Shown: positions 56,331-64,000 of the stretch, one piece after another
How the letters are laid out: every line of letters starts with the position of its first letter
How positions within the stretch are numbered: the stretch's first letter is position 1
From: JACDAN01 sp035776735
GTDB lineage: Bacteria; Actinomycetota; Thermoleophilia; Gaiellales; Gaiellaceae
Assembly (NCBI GenBank): GCA_035776735.1
Contig: DASSSO010000220.1
Location: forward strand, 18,425-82,424
Length of the DNA stretch: 64,000 bases
Direction: 5' to 3'
The notes under the pieces: model-generated
What the model saw: the letters and a program-made list of their open reading frames with translations, nothing else
Told to the model about the DNA's origin: nothing
Databases searched by the model: none
Translations under genes and position numbers: made by a program

Positions 56331-57532
56331 GTGGCGTCGCCGTAGATCCCGAGTCCGGTCTCGGGATCGAAGAAGTGCAGCCGCCCGGGCATGACGGACA
56401 GTTGGATCTCGTCGCGCTCGCGCGCCCGCATCCCGCGTCCCAAACGGGCGACCCACAGACTGCCCTGCTTTCGGACCTCCTCTTCGCTCGCCTCCACCGC
56501 GTCGGCTCCCACGGCCGCCTTCACGTCCTCGCCCCGTACAGGCGGTCCACGCACGCCGAAGTGGACGAACACCTCGGAGCCCATGTCCTCACGGATGTCG
56601 ACGACCGCGGAGATCCGCCTGTTCGCGCCGGCGCCGTCCGAGCCAGCCTCCTCCAGATCCTCCGGCCGGATCCCGAGAATCACGCGTCTCCCCTGGAAGC
56701 GCTGGAGTGCCGGACGCTCGCTCATGATCTCCGCGTCGACGGTGAGGCGATGCTCGCCGAAATGAGCCTCGAGACCGCCGTTTGTCGCGACGAGATCCAC
56801 TCCGACGAGGTTCATCGCGGGGGAGCCGATGAACTCGGCGACGAAGAGGTTCACCGGCGCGTCGTAGAGGCGCTGCGGCACGTCGAACTGCTGGAGGACT
56901 CCGTCTCGCATGACCGCGACACGGTCGCCGAGCGTCAGCGCCTCGGTCTGGTCGTGCGTCACGTAGATCGTGGTGACCTCGAGGTCGCGCTGAATCCTCG
57001 CGATCTCGGCGCGCATCTCGACCCGGAGCTTGGCGTCGAGGTTCGAGAGCGGCTCGTCCATGAGGAACGCCTGCGGCTCTCGGACGATCGCGCGGCCCAT
57101 CGCCACCCGCTGGCGCTGCCCGCCCGAAAGCGTCCGGGGGCGCTTCTTGAGCACCGGCTCGAGGCCCAGGATGCGCGCGGCGTCGACGACACGGCGGTCG
57201 ATCTCCCGCTTGTCGAGCTTTCGCAGCTTCAGCCCGAACGCCATGTTCTTGTAGGCGGACATGTGCGGGTAGAGGGCGTAGTTCTGGAACACCATCGCCA
57301 CGTCCCGGTTCTTCGGCGGCAGGTTGTTGACGACCCGGCCGCCGATTCGCACCTCTCCGGAGGTGATCGGCTCGAGGCCGGCGACCATCCGGAGTGCGGT
57401 CGTCTTGCCGCATCCGGACGGGCCAACGAGGACAGCGAACTCGCCGTCCCGGATGCCCAGATCGAGCTCGTTCACCGCCAGGGTCCCGTCGGGATAGACC
57501 TTCGTCAGACGTTCGAGCTCGATCTCAGCCAC
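56327..57532 (-). CDS. ABC importer ATPase, MalK/UgpC-type (CUT1)
   Basis: 401 residues from GTG 57532. Walker A VLVGPSGCGKTTALRMVAGL, Q loop FQNYALYPHMSAY, signature TLSGGQRQRVAMGRA, Walker B AFLMDEPLSNLD, H loop IYVTHDQTEAL, then a C-terminal TOBE region (VILGIRPEDLEEAG). The shared ATPase type energises carbohydrate or polyol importers. Divergent from the two permease genes, 79 nt apart, so the whole transporter is split around one control region. It has a longer than usual C-terminal domain, possibly regulatory. Confidence 0.94.
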   Translation of the reverse strand: MAEIELERLTKVYPDGTLAVNELDLGIRDGEFAVLVGPSGCGKTTALRMVAGLEPITSGEVRIGGRVVNNLPPKNRDVAMVFQNYALYPHMSAYKNMAFGLKLRKLDKREIDRRVVDAARILGLEPVLKKRPRTLSGGQRQRVAMGRAIVREPQAFLMDEPLSNLDAKLRVEMRAEIARIQRDLEVTTIYVTHDQTEALTLGDRVAVMRDGVLQQFDVPQRLYDAPVNLFVAEFIGSPAMNLVGVDLVATNGGLEAHFGEHRLTVDAEIMSERPALQRFQGRRVILGIRPEDLEEAGSDGAGANRRISAVVDIREDMGSEVFVHFGVRGPPVRGEDVKAAVGADAVEASEEEVRKQGSLWVARLGRGMRARERDEIQLSVMPGRLHFFDPETGLGIYGDAT

Positions 57533-57596
57533 GACAGTTCACCAACCCCTCGCGCGGGCCGTAACGATACTCCTCCCTCATAGGCCTGAGGCCGTT

Positions 57597-57602
57597 TACG
57601 AT
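57597..57602 (+). promoter_or_regulatory. -10 element TACGAT for the permease operon
   Basis: TACGAT lies 9 nt before GTG 57612, giving at most a two- to three-base leader. Confidence 0.4.
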
Positions 57603-57611
57603 CGGCCTGCC

Positions 57612-58628
57612 GTGGCGACAGTCGCACGCGCGACCCCTAGGGACCGACGATGGCGGGACGTCCTGGAGGAGCGGCGGTTTCTCGGGCCGATCCTCATTGC
57701 GCCGGCCGTTCTGTTCATCGTCGCGCTGGTCGGCGCCCCGCTGGCCCTCGCGGTCTACCTGAGCCTCACCGATGCCACCGCCGGCTCGCTGAGCGGCGAG
57801 TTCGTCGGCTTCCAGAACTACGTCGACGCCTGGGACAGCGAGAACTTCCGCCGGGCACTCCGGAACACGATCATCTTCACGCTCGTCTCCCAGGCGATCG
57901 TCCTCGTCGGCGCCGGGATCCTCGCCCACGCCCTCGTGCGCAACTTTCGCGGGCGCTGGTTCTTCCGGTTCCTGATCCTGCTCCCCTGGGCCGCGCCGGT
58001 TGCGCTCAGCACCGTCGGCTTCCTCTGGATCTTCCACTCGCTCTACAGCGTCGTGAACTGGACGCTGACGCACGACATCCTCCCGGGAGGCGGCGAGTTC
58101 TACCCGTACCGCGCCGTCAACTGGGCCTTTGCGCGCGACTTCTGGCCGGAGGCAATCCAGATCTCGCCGATCGAGCCGATCGATCCTCCGCAATGGCTCG
58201 GCGAGCCGACGCTCGCCATGGCCGCGATCATCGCCGTGCACGCCTGGCGGATCCTGCCCTTCGCCACCGTGATCTTCATCGCCGGGCTCGCGTCCATGCC
58301 GCCCGAGATCGAGGACGCTGCGAAGGTCGACGGGGCGACCGGGCTGAAGAAGTTCTGGTACGTCACCCTGCCCCTGCAGCTCCCGATCGCGACGGTTGCG
58401 CTGCTCTTCGGGATCGTCTTCACGGCGACTGACATGACGGTCGTCTACGTGCTCACCCACGGCGGGCCGTTCAACAGCACGCACGTGCTCACGACCTGGG
58501 CGTTCGACACCGGGATCAACAGTGCGGCGCTCGGGCAGGGCGCTGCGATCTCCCTCTACCTCCTGCCGGCGCTGGCCATCGTCGCCATCCTGATGCTGCG
58601 CTTCGCCCGCCGGGTCGAGGTGACGTAG
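57612..58628 (+). CDS. ABC importer permease, MalF/UgpA-type
   Basis: 338 residues from GTG. Six TM segments (LIAPAVLFIVALVGAPLALA; FFRFLILLPWAAPVALSTVG; others) and the EAA loop contacting the ATPase: PPEIEDAAKVDGATGLKKFW. A periplasm-side insert (YPYRAVNWAFARDFWPEAIQ) is longer than in MalF-like neighbours. Forms a heterodimer with the next gene product, which starts directly after its stop. Confidence 0.92.
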   Translation: MATVARATPRDRRWRDVLEERRFLGPILIAPAVLFIVALVGAPLALAVYLSLTDATAGSLSGEFVGFQNYVDAWDSENFRRALRNTIIFTLVSQAIVLVGAGILAHALVRNFRGRWFFRFLILLPWAAPVALSTVGFLWIFHSLYSVVNWTLTHDILPGGGEFYPYRAVNWAFARDFWPEAIQISPIEPIDPPQWLGEPTLAMAAIIAVHAWRILPFATVIFIAGLASMPPEIEDAAKVDGATGLKKFWYVTLPLQLPIATVALLFGIVFTATDMTVVYVLTHGGPFNSTHVLTTWAFDTGINSAALGQGAAISLYLLPALAIVAILMLRFARRVEVT

Positions 58629-59462
58629 GTGCGCCGGCGCGACAGCCTCTTCACCTACCTGATCGTCGGGCCGTTCGCGATCGTGCTCGCGTTCCCGTTC
58701 TACTGGATGCTGATGACCGCGCTGCGAGCGGACAACGACCTGTACGACATCGAGCAGGTCCCGTACAAGTTCAACGCGGACTCGCCGACGGACGCGAACT
58801 TCCGTTTCCTCTTCGAGCAGACCGACTACCGCCAGTGGCTCCAGAACACGGCGATCGTCGGTGTCGCGGTCGTCCTGATCACGCTCCTGCTCGCGCTGCC
58901 GGCCGGCTACGCGCTCGCCCGCCTCTCGGGGCGCTGGGGCCAGAGCCTCGGTGTCGGGATCTTCCTCACCTACCTGGTCCCGCCGACGCTGCTCTTCCTG
59001 CCCCTCTCGCGGGTGATCGCCGAGCTCGACCTGCACGACCGGCTCTGGTCGCTGATCCTCGTCTACCCGTCCTTCACGGTGCCGTTCTCGATCTGGCTCC
59101 TGATGGGCTTCTTCAAGACGATCCCGCCCGAGCTCGAGGACGCCGCGCTCGTCGACGGCGCGTCCCGCCTGGGGGCGCTCGCGCGCGTCGTCTTCCCGCT
59201 CTCGGTCCCGGGGATCCTGACCGTGGTGATCTTCTCGTTCTCGCTCGTCGTCAACGAGTTCGTGTACGCAATCACGTTCATCTCCAGCACCGACGTGAAG
59301 ACGCTCTCGGCAGGTGTGCCGACCGAGCTGATCCGCGGCGACGTCTTCTACTGGGGCGCGTTGATGGCGGCGACACTGATTCCCGCGATCCCGCTGGCCC
59401 TGCTCTACAACCTCTTCCTCAATCGCTTCATCGCCGGCCTCACAGGCGGCGCCTTCCGTTGA
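58629..59462 (+). CDS. ABC importer permease, MalG/UgpE-type
   Basis: 277 residues from GTG, abutting the preceding TAG stop. Six TM segments (YLIVGPFAIVLAFPFYWMLM; VGVAVVLITLLLALPAGYAL; others) and the EAA loop PPELEDAALVDGASRLGALA. C-terminal end RFIAGLTGGAFR is typical. Followed 42 nt later by the binding protein gene. Confidence 0.93.
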   Translation: MRRRDSLFTYLIVGPFAIVLAFPFYWMLMTALRADNDLYDIEQVPYKFNADSPTDANFRFLFEQTDYRQWLQNTAIVGVAVVLITLLLALPAGYALARLSGRWGQSLGVGIFLTYLVPPTLLFLPLSRVIAELDLHDRLWSLILVYPSFTVPFSIWLLMGFFKTIPPELEDAALVDGASRLGALARVVFPLSVPGILTVVIFSFSLVVNEFVYAITFISSTDVKTLSAGVPTELIRGDVFYWGALMAATLIPAIPLALLYNLFLNRFIAGLTGGAFR

Positions 59463-59504
59463 TTCAGGAAAGGAGGAGAATGTCCTGAAACCTTAGGAGC
59501 CTCA

Positions 59505-60932
59505 TTGGACAACGAGGACAAGGAGGTGGTCCGAGTGAAGGACCGGCGTGAGCGAGTCGACATCACGAAGGTCGACGACGAGCTCACGAGGCGCGACCTG
59601 CTGCGGCGGGCCGCGCTGGGCGGAATCGTGCTCGTCTACGGCGGCACGGGTGCCAAGACCGCCGTCGCCGGCGTGCCGAAGTACCGGCACAAGGAACTCG
59701 CGGGAACGCTGCGCATCATCCAGTGGAGCCACTTCGTGCCCGCGTACGACCGCTGGTTCGACAACGTCTACGTCAAACGCTGGGGGCAGGCGAACGACAC
59801 GGAGGTGCGCGTCGACCACGTCAACCTGGCCGAGCTCCCATCCCGGGCCGCCGCCGAGGTCGCGGCGCAGAGCGGCCACGACCTGTTCCAGTTCCTCTCG
59901 CCGCCGGCCGCGTACGAGGATCGCGTCATCCCGCTCAACGACGTGGTCCGGCAGGTCGAGCGGAAGGTCGGAAAGATGAGCCGCGTCGGCCACAGGAGCA
60001 CGTACAACCCGCGGACGAAGAGGTACTTCGGCTTCGCCGACAACTACGTCCCCGACCCGGTGCACTACCGCGCCGATCTTTGGGGCGAGGTCGGGGTCCG
60101 ACCGACCACGTGGGAGAACGTCCGACGAGCCGCGCCGAGGCTGAAGGCGATGGGCAATCCCGTCGGCATCGGCATGTCCAACGAGCTCGACTCGAACATG
60201 GCGCTGATCGCGCTCCTGCAGTGCTTCGGCGCCTACATCCAGAACCAGGACGCGCGGATCACGATCAGGAGCAAGGGCACACGCGATGCCCTCAACTTCA
60301 TGCGGGACCTCTACCGGCGCGGGATGACGAGCGAGGTGTTCGCCTGGACGGCGGCGTCGAACAACGACGCCTTCCTCGCCGGCAGGCTCTCGCTGGCACT
60401 GAACGCGATCTCGATCGCGCGCAGCGCCGAGCAGCGGAACCTGCGCTTCAACAGGGACATCCGGATCCTGCCGATTCCGGACGGGCCGGGCCCGCGGATG
60501 GGCCTCGAGCACGTCATGGGCGTCTACGTGATCTGGAAGTTCGCGCAGAACAAGGCGGCTGCGAAGAAGTTCCTCGTCGACATCGGCACCCAGTACACGG
60601 GGCACTTCCTCAACAGCTACTTCTACAACTTCCCGGCGTTCCCGGGTTCGGTCAAGAACATCCCGGCCCGGCTGCGCAAGAACACGAGCTATCCGAACGA
60701 GATCCCGGGTCGCTACCCGATCCTCGACCAGATCTCGAAGAGGTGGACGACGAACGTCGGGTATCCCGGCTACTCGAATGCCGCGATCGACGAGGTCTTC
60801 AACAAATTCATCATCCCGCAGATGTTCGCCCGGGTAGCCCGAGGCGACATGACGGCCGACGAAGCCATGCGGGCGGCCCATCGAGAGATGACGCCGATCT
60901 TCAGGAAGTGGCGGGCGCGCAGGAAGATCTAG
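59505..60932 (+). CDS. Tat-exported extracellular solute-binding protein of the ABC importer
   Basis: 475 residues from TTG 59505, with TTAGGAG upstream. Twin-arginine signal DELTRRDLLRRAALGGIVLV (RRDLL). The mature part follows the CUT1 binding-protein layout: LRIIQWSHFVPAYDRWFDNV, GHDLFQFLSPPAAYEDRVIP, TWENVRRAAPRLKAMGNPVG, LSLALNAISIARSAEQRN. No lipobox, so it is either released or kept by its uncleaved signal. The ligand is probably a carbohydrate or polyol, from the class only. Confidence 0.9.
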   Translation: MDNEDKEVVRVKDRRERVDITKVDDELTRRDLLRRAALGGIVLVYGGTGAKTAVAGVPKYRHKELAGTLRIIQWSHFVPAYDRWFDNVYVKRWGQANDTEVRVDHVNLAELPSRAAAEVAAQSGHDLFQFLSPPAAYEDRVIPLNDVVRQVERKVGKMSRVGHRSTYNPRTKRYFGFADNYVPDPVHYRADLWGEVGVRPTTWENVRRAAPRLKAMGNPVGIGMSNELDSNMALIALLQCFGAYIQNQDARITIRSKGTRDALNFMRDLYRRGMTSEVFAWTAASNNDAFLAGRLSLALNAISIARSAEQRNLRFNRDIRILPIPDGPGPRMGLEHVMGVYVIWKFAQNKAAAKKFLVDIGTQYTGHFLNSYFYNFPAFPGSVKNIPARLRKNTSYPNEIPGRYPILDQISKRWTTNVGYPGYSNAAIDEVFNKFIIPQMFARVARGDMTADEAMRAAHREMTPIFRKWRARRKI

Positions 60933-60951
60933 CGCGTACGTCAAGGGTGGT

Positions 60952-60983
60952 GCAGGGGCCGCCGACGAGGCGGCCTCTGCATT
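60952..60983 (+). terminator. Terminator of the ABC importer operon
   Basis: GCAGGGGCCGCC-GACGA-GGCGGCCTCTGC, a 12-bp stem with one G-T pair, followed by ATTT. It begins 19 nt after the binding-protein stop. Confidence 0.7.
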
Positions 60984-61030
60984 TCTAGGGCCCTGGAAAA
61001 CGGGACGTTTAGGGCGTTCGCATTCGTTTC

Positions 61031-61036
61031 TACACT
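61031..61036 (+). promoter_or_regulatory. -10 element TACACT, leaderless
   Basis: TACACT ends 6 nt before GTG 61043. Confidence 0.55.
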
Positions 61037-61042
61037 TGAGGC

Positions 61043-63988
61043 GTGGAACGCAAGCTTGCAACGGTCCTGTTCGTCGACCTCGTCGGGTCGACGGCGCTCG
61101 TTTCCGGCACCGATCCAGAGGTGGCGCGCCGCCGCGTGCAGGAGTACTTCGACAAGGTCTCGCACTGCGTCATCACCCACGGCGGGATCGTCGAGAAGTT
61201 CGCCGGCGACGCCGTCATGGCGGCGTTCGGGGTGCCGCAGGCGCACGAGGACGACGCCGAGCGCGCCGTCCGGGCGGCGCTGAGCATCCTCGAGACGGTC
61301 AAGGAGCTCGGCCTCGACGTCCGGATCGGGATCGAGTCCGGCGAGGTCGTCGTCGACGACTCGTCGGAGTCGACGTTCGCCACCGGCGAGGCCGTGAACC
61401 TCGCTGCCCGGCTCCAGCAGGCGGCGCCGGTGAACGGGATCCTCATCGGCCCGGGTGCACACCGCCTCACCCTCGGCGTCCTGGAAGTCGAGGACGAGGG
61501 GCCCGTCGAGATCAGGGGCCGCGCAGAGCCGATCTGGGCCTGGCGCGTGATCTGCCTCACGGGCGGCCGGACGAGGGCCGGGGTGCGGAAGGCGCCCCTC
61601 GTCGGCCGCGACGCCGAGCTCGAGCTGCTCGAAAACACCTACCAGCGCGCGGTCCGCGACAAGCGCGCGCATCTCTTCACGATCTACGGCGAGCCGGGAG
61701 TGGGGAAGAGCCGGCTCGCGTCCGAGTTCGTCGGTTCGCTCGAGGCGGCGACGATCCTCTACGGCCGCGCGCTTCCCTACGGCGAAGGCGTGACGTACTC
61801 GGCCCTCGCGGACATGGTCAAGACGGCCGCGGGAATTGCCGACGACGACCCGCTCGACGACGCGCTCGAGAAGCTCCGGGACTGCTGCCCCGACGAGGCG
61901 GTCGCGGACCTGCTCGGCCTGGCCTCCGGCGTTCTCGAGGCGGTCAAGGGCCAGCGGAACCAGCAGGAGATCGCGTGGGCGGCGCGCGAGTGGGCGGAGA
62001 AGCTCGCCGAGCCGCAGCCGCTCGTCCTCGTCTTCGAGGACATCCACTGGGCCGAGGACGCGCTCCTCGAGCTGATCGAGCACCTCGCCACCTGGGTGCG
62101 GAACGTGCCGCTGCAGCTGCTCTGCCTCGCCCGCCCGGAGCTGCTCGACCTGCGCCCGGGCTGGGGCGGCGGCCGTGTCCGTGCGACGGCGATCGAGCTC
62201 GAGCCTCTGGGCCGCCTCGACAGCGAGGCGCTGATCGAGGCGCTGCTCGACGGCGACATGGTCGCCTCCTCCCGCGATGCCCTGCTCGACAAGACCGAGG
62301 GCAACCCGCTCTTTGTCGAGGAGACGGTCCGAATGTTGTCCGAGGCCAACGGCGCCGGCATCGAGGGGATCCCGGACACGCTCCAGGCGCTGATCGCCGC
62401 TCGGATCGACCACCTCCCGCCGGGGGAGAAGGAGGTGCTGCAGGGCGCGGCCGTGATGGGGCGGATCTTCTGGAAGGGTGCCCTCGGCGAGCTCGTGCTC
62501 GAAGGGACCGACGTCGATCCGCTGCTCGAGGACCTCGAGCTGCGGGAGTTCGTCCTCCCGGAGGTGCGCTCGTCGATCTCGGGTGAGGCGGCCTTCAAGT
62601 TCAAGCACGTGCTGATCCGCGAGGTCGCGTACGCCGGGCTCTCGAAGGCCGCGCGGGCCGGCTACCACCAGCGCTTCGCCGAGTGGCTGAGGAAGCGCGC
62701 GGGCGAGGAGCTCCTCGAAGTCCGCGCGTACCACCTCGACCAGGCCACCGCCCTGCTCGCCGAGCTCGACGGCTCGCCGCCGGAGCACCTCGCGCGCGAG
62801 GCTGCGGCGGCGCTCGACGAGGCCGGCCGGCGAGCGCTCGCCCGCGAGGCGAACGCCACGGCGCGCAAGCTCCTGATTCGGGCCGTCGAGCTCGAGCCGA
62901 CGCTCGAGCGGCGGTTCAAGGCGGCGCGGGCAGCCTGGCGGATGAGCGACTTCCCGGTCGTCTCGGCGGAGATGAGCGAGGTGCTGCGGGCCGCGCGCGA
63001 GCAGGGGGAGCGGGACCTTGAGGCCCGTGCGCTCACGGCGCTGGCGGAGGTGACGCTCTCCAGCGGGGCCGATGTGTCGCGCGCAGAGGAGCTGGCCCGC
63101 GAGGCGCTGGGCGTCGCCGAGCACGACGAGAGCCGGATCGACGCGCTCCGGATGCTCGAGACGGTGGCCTGGTGGCGCGGAAAGTTGAGCGAGTCGGAGG
63201 AGTACGCGCTGGAGCAGCTCGAGATCGCACGCCGCCTCGAGCGGGAGGACCTCGAGAGCGAGGCGCTGCTCTCGCTCGCGGGCATCTACTCGTCGCGTCG
63301 CGAGGACGACCGCGCCGAGCCGCTGATCGAGGAAGCGCTCGCACTCGCCGAGTCGAGCGGGTCGCTCGTCGCGAATGCGAACGCGTACATGAAGTCGGGC
63401 GAGCTCCATGCGTGGCGGCGCCGCGAGGACGAAGCTCTGGCGGAGTACGAGAAGGCCCGCGAGCTCTACGCCGAGGTCGGTGCGGCCACCAACCTGGCGC
63501 GGGCGATGCTCCGGATCGCCACGCTCGTCCGGAAGCGGGACGTGGCCGAGGCGGAGAAGCTCGCCCGGGAGGCGATCCGGATCCTCAAGCCGCTCGAGGA
63601 CCGGGGAACGCTCTGCGAGGTCCAGCGCCTTCTCGCCGAGCTGCTGCTCGATCAGGGACGGGTGGGGGAGGCCGAGATGTACGCCCTCAAGGCCGTCGAG
63701 ACGGTCGGCCCCGAGGACGTCCACTCACAGGCGACGACGAAGAAGTCGCTCGCGCTGATCAGGGCCCACCAGGGCCGCGACGACGAGGCCGAGGCGCTGC
63801 TCCGCGAGTCGATCGAGATCCTCGAGCGGAGCGAGTACTCCCGCTTCCTCTCGGATCCCCTGAAGGCGCTGATTCAGTTCCTCGAGGACCGCGAGCGCTT
63901 CGAAGAGGTCGTCGCTCTGCGCGAGCGGCTCGCCGAGCTCCGCGGCACGATGCCGGACGAAGAGGAGAGGGCGGCGAAGATCGCCTGA
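61043..63988 (+). CDS. Class III adenylate/guanylate cyclase-AAA (AfsR/STAND-like)-TPR signalling protein
   Basis: 981 residues. The N-terminal cyclase homology domain (1-170) has the metal-binding Asp in ATVLFVDLVGSTALVSG and VEKFAGDAVMAAFGVPQAHE, then GIESGEVVVDDSS and TGEAVNLAARLQQ. An AAA/STAND ATPase follows: Walker A IYGEPGVGKSRLASEF (about 215-230) and Walker B LVLVFEDIHWAEDALLELIE. From about 560 to the end it is helical TPR-type repeats (ARALTALAEVTLSSGADVSR; EEALALAESSG). Such proteins are abundant in Gaiella-like and mycobacterial lineages; the signal is unknown. Both cyclase metal ligands are present, so it is potentially active. Confidence 0.93.
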   Translation: MERKLATVLFVDLVGSTALVSGTDPEVARRRVQEYFDKVSHCVITHGGIVEKFAGDAVMAAFGVPQAHEDDAERAVRAALSILETVKELGLDVRIGIESGEVVVDDSSESTFATGEAVNLAARLQQAAPVNGILIGPGAHRLTLGVLEVEDEGPVEIRGRAEPIWAWRVICLTGGRTRAGVRKAPLVGRDAELELLENTYQRAVRDKRAHLFTIYGEPGVGKSRLASEFVGSLEAATILYGRALPYGEGVTYSALADMVKTAAGIADDDPLDDALEKLRDCCPDEAVADLLGLASGVLEAVKGQRNQQEIAWAAREWAEKLAEPQPLVLVFEDIHWAEDALLELIEHLATWVRNVPLQLLCLARPELLDLRPGWGGGRVRATAIELEPLGRLDSEALIEALLDGDMVASSRDALLDKTEGNPLFVEETVRMLSEANGAGIEGIPDTLQALIAARIDHLPPGEKEVLQGAAVMGRIFWKGALGELVLEGTDVDPLLEDLELREFVLPEVRSSISGEAAFKFKHVLIREVAYAGLSKAARAGYHQRFAEWLRKRAGEELLEVRAYHLDQATALLAELDGSPPEHLAREAAAALDEAGRRALAREANATARKLLIRAVELEPTLERRFKAARAAWRMSDFPVVSAEMSEVLRAAREQGERDLEARALTALAEVTLSSGADVSRAEELAREALGVAEHDESRIDALRMLETVAWWRGKLSESEEYALEQLEIARRLEREDLESEALLSLAGIYSSRREDDRAEPLIEEALALAESSGSLVANANAYMKSGELHAWRRREDEALAEYEKARELYAEVGAATNLARAMLRIATLVRKRDVAEAEKLAREAIRILKPLEDRGTLCEVQRLLAELLLDQGRVGEAEMYALKAVETVGPEDVHSQATTKKSLALIRAHQGRDDEAEALLRESIEILERSEYSRFLSDPLKALIQFLEDRERFEEVVALRERLAELRGTMPDEEERAAKIA

Positions 63989-64000
63989 GGCGGCGTGCGC

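Noticed and set aside
60941..63724. 927-codon open frame on the complement opposite the cyclase/AAA protein
   Set aside because: Antisense shadow of a gene with clear cyclase and Walker motifs; the sequence is Leu/Arg/Glu-rich without structure.

Overview
The window is high-GC DNA with actinobacterial features: GTG and TTG starts are common, many genes look leaderless, and the gene set pdxS, pdxT, yebC, ruvC-ruvA-ruvB, recJ, relA is in actinobacterial order. Codon style, an FtsH-like protease, a YjbQ protein and the absence of mycolate or Streptomyces-type genes suggest a deep-branching soil or freshwater actinobacterium, for example a Thermoleophilia/Gaiella-like lineage. That assignment is inference, not measurement.

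Layout. 1-8.3 kb is chromosomal: a truncated DHA2-type MFS exporter, a secreted GH5-like/discoidin protein, a secreted coiled-coil protein, an orphan GAF-GAF-PAS histidine kinase, a nucleotidyltransferase-fold protein, a metallophosphoesterase and YjbQ. At 8314-8387 lies a complete tRNA with anticodon CAU, most likely tRNA-Ile2. Its last 21 bases recur at 26121-26141, and a tyrosine integrase with an excisionase-like gene starts just inside. I read 8388-26141 as an integrated element of about 17.8 kb. Its cargo is an XRE/nucleotidyltransferase pair, a toxin/RHH-antitoxin pair, a helix-turn-helix protein, and two very large secreted YD-repeat (Rhs/WapA-like) polymorphic toxins, each followed by a small candidate immunity gene. 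The second toxin is preceded by an atypical LuxR-type regulator. The element is littered with tRNA 3' fragments, integrase 3' remnants, an IS3 remnant, a RAYT-like remnant, and broken response-regulator and epimerase genes. It therefore looks like an accretion site rather than one clean insertion. A third, one-mismatch copy of the att core at 28314 suggests a second small tandem segment (26.1-28.3 kb) carrying small stress/membrane proteins.

28.4-64 kb is again chromosomal: a RibD_C/DHFR-like reductase, an ATP-dependent DNA ligase, an M48 protease, a divergent FtsH-like AAA protease with a membrane partner, PLP synthase genes (pdxS and pdxT, separated by two unrelated genes), yebC, secreted proteins including a type-1 copper cupredoxin, the ruvCAB resolvasome, a large Asp-box beta-propeller, recJ, a bifunctional RelA/SpoT, a thioesterase plus phosphomannomutase pair, a sugar-type ABC importer with a Tat-exported binding protein, and a cyclase/AAA/TPR signalling protein.

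Three patterns cut across genes. (1) A TANNNT box sits 5-8 nt before at least thirteen start codons, implying leaderless transcription. (2) A structured intergenic repeat has three copies (32.4, 44.0 and 48.3 kb) whose outer stems differ in sequence but keep base pairing. (3) A second three-hairpin intergenic repeat lies in two convergent gene junctions (7.7 and 41.1 kb).
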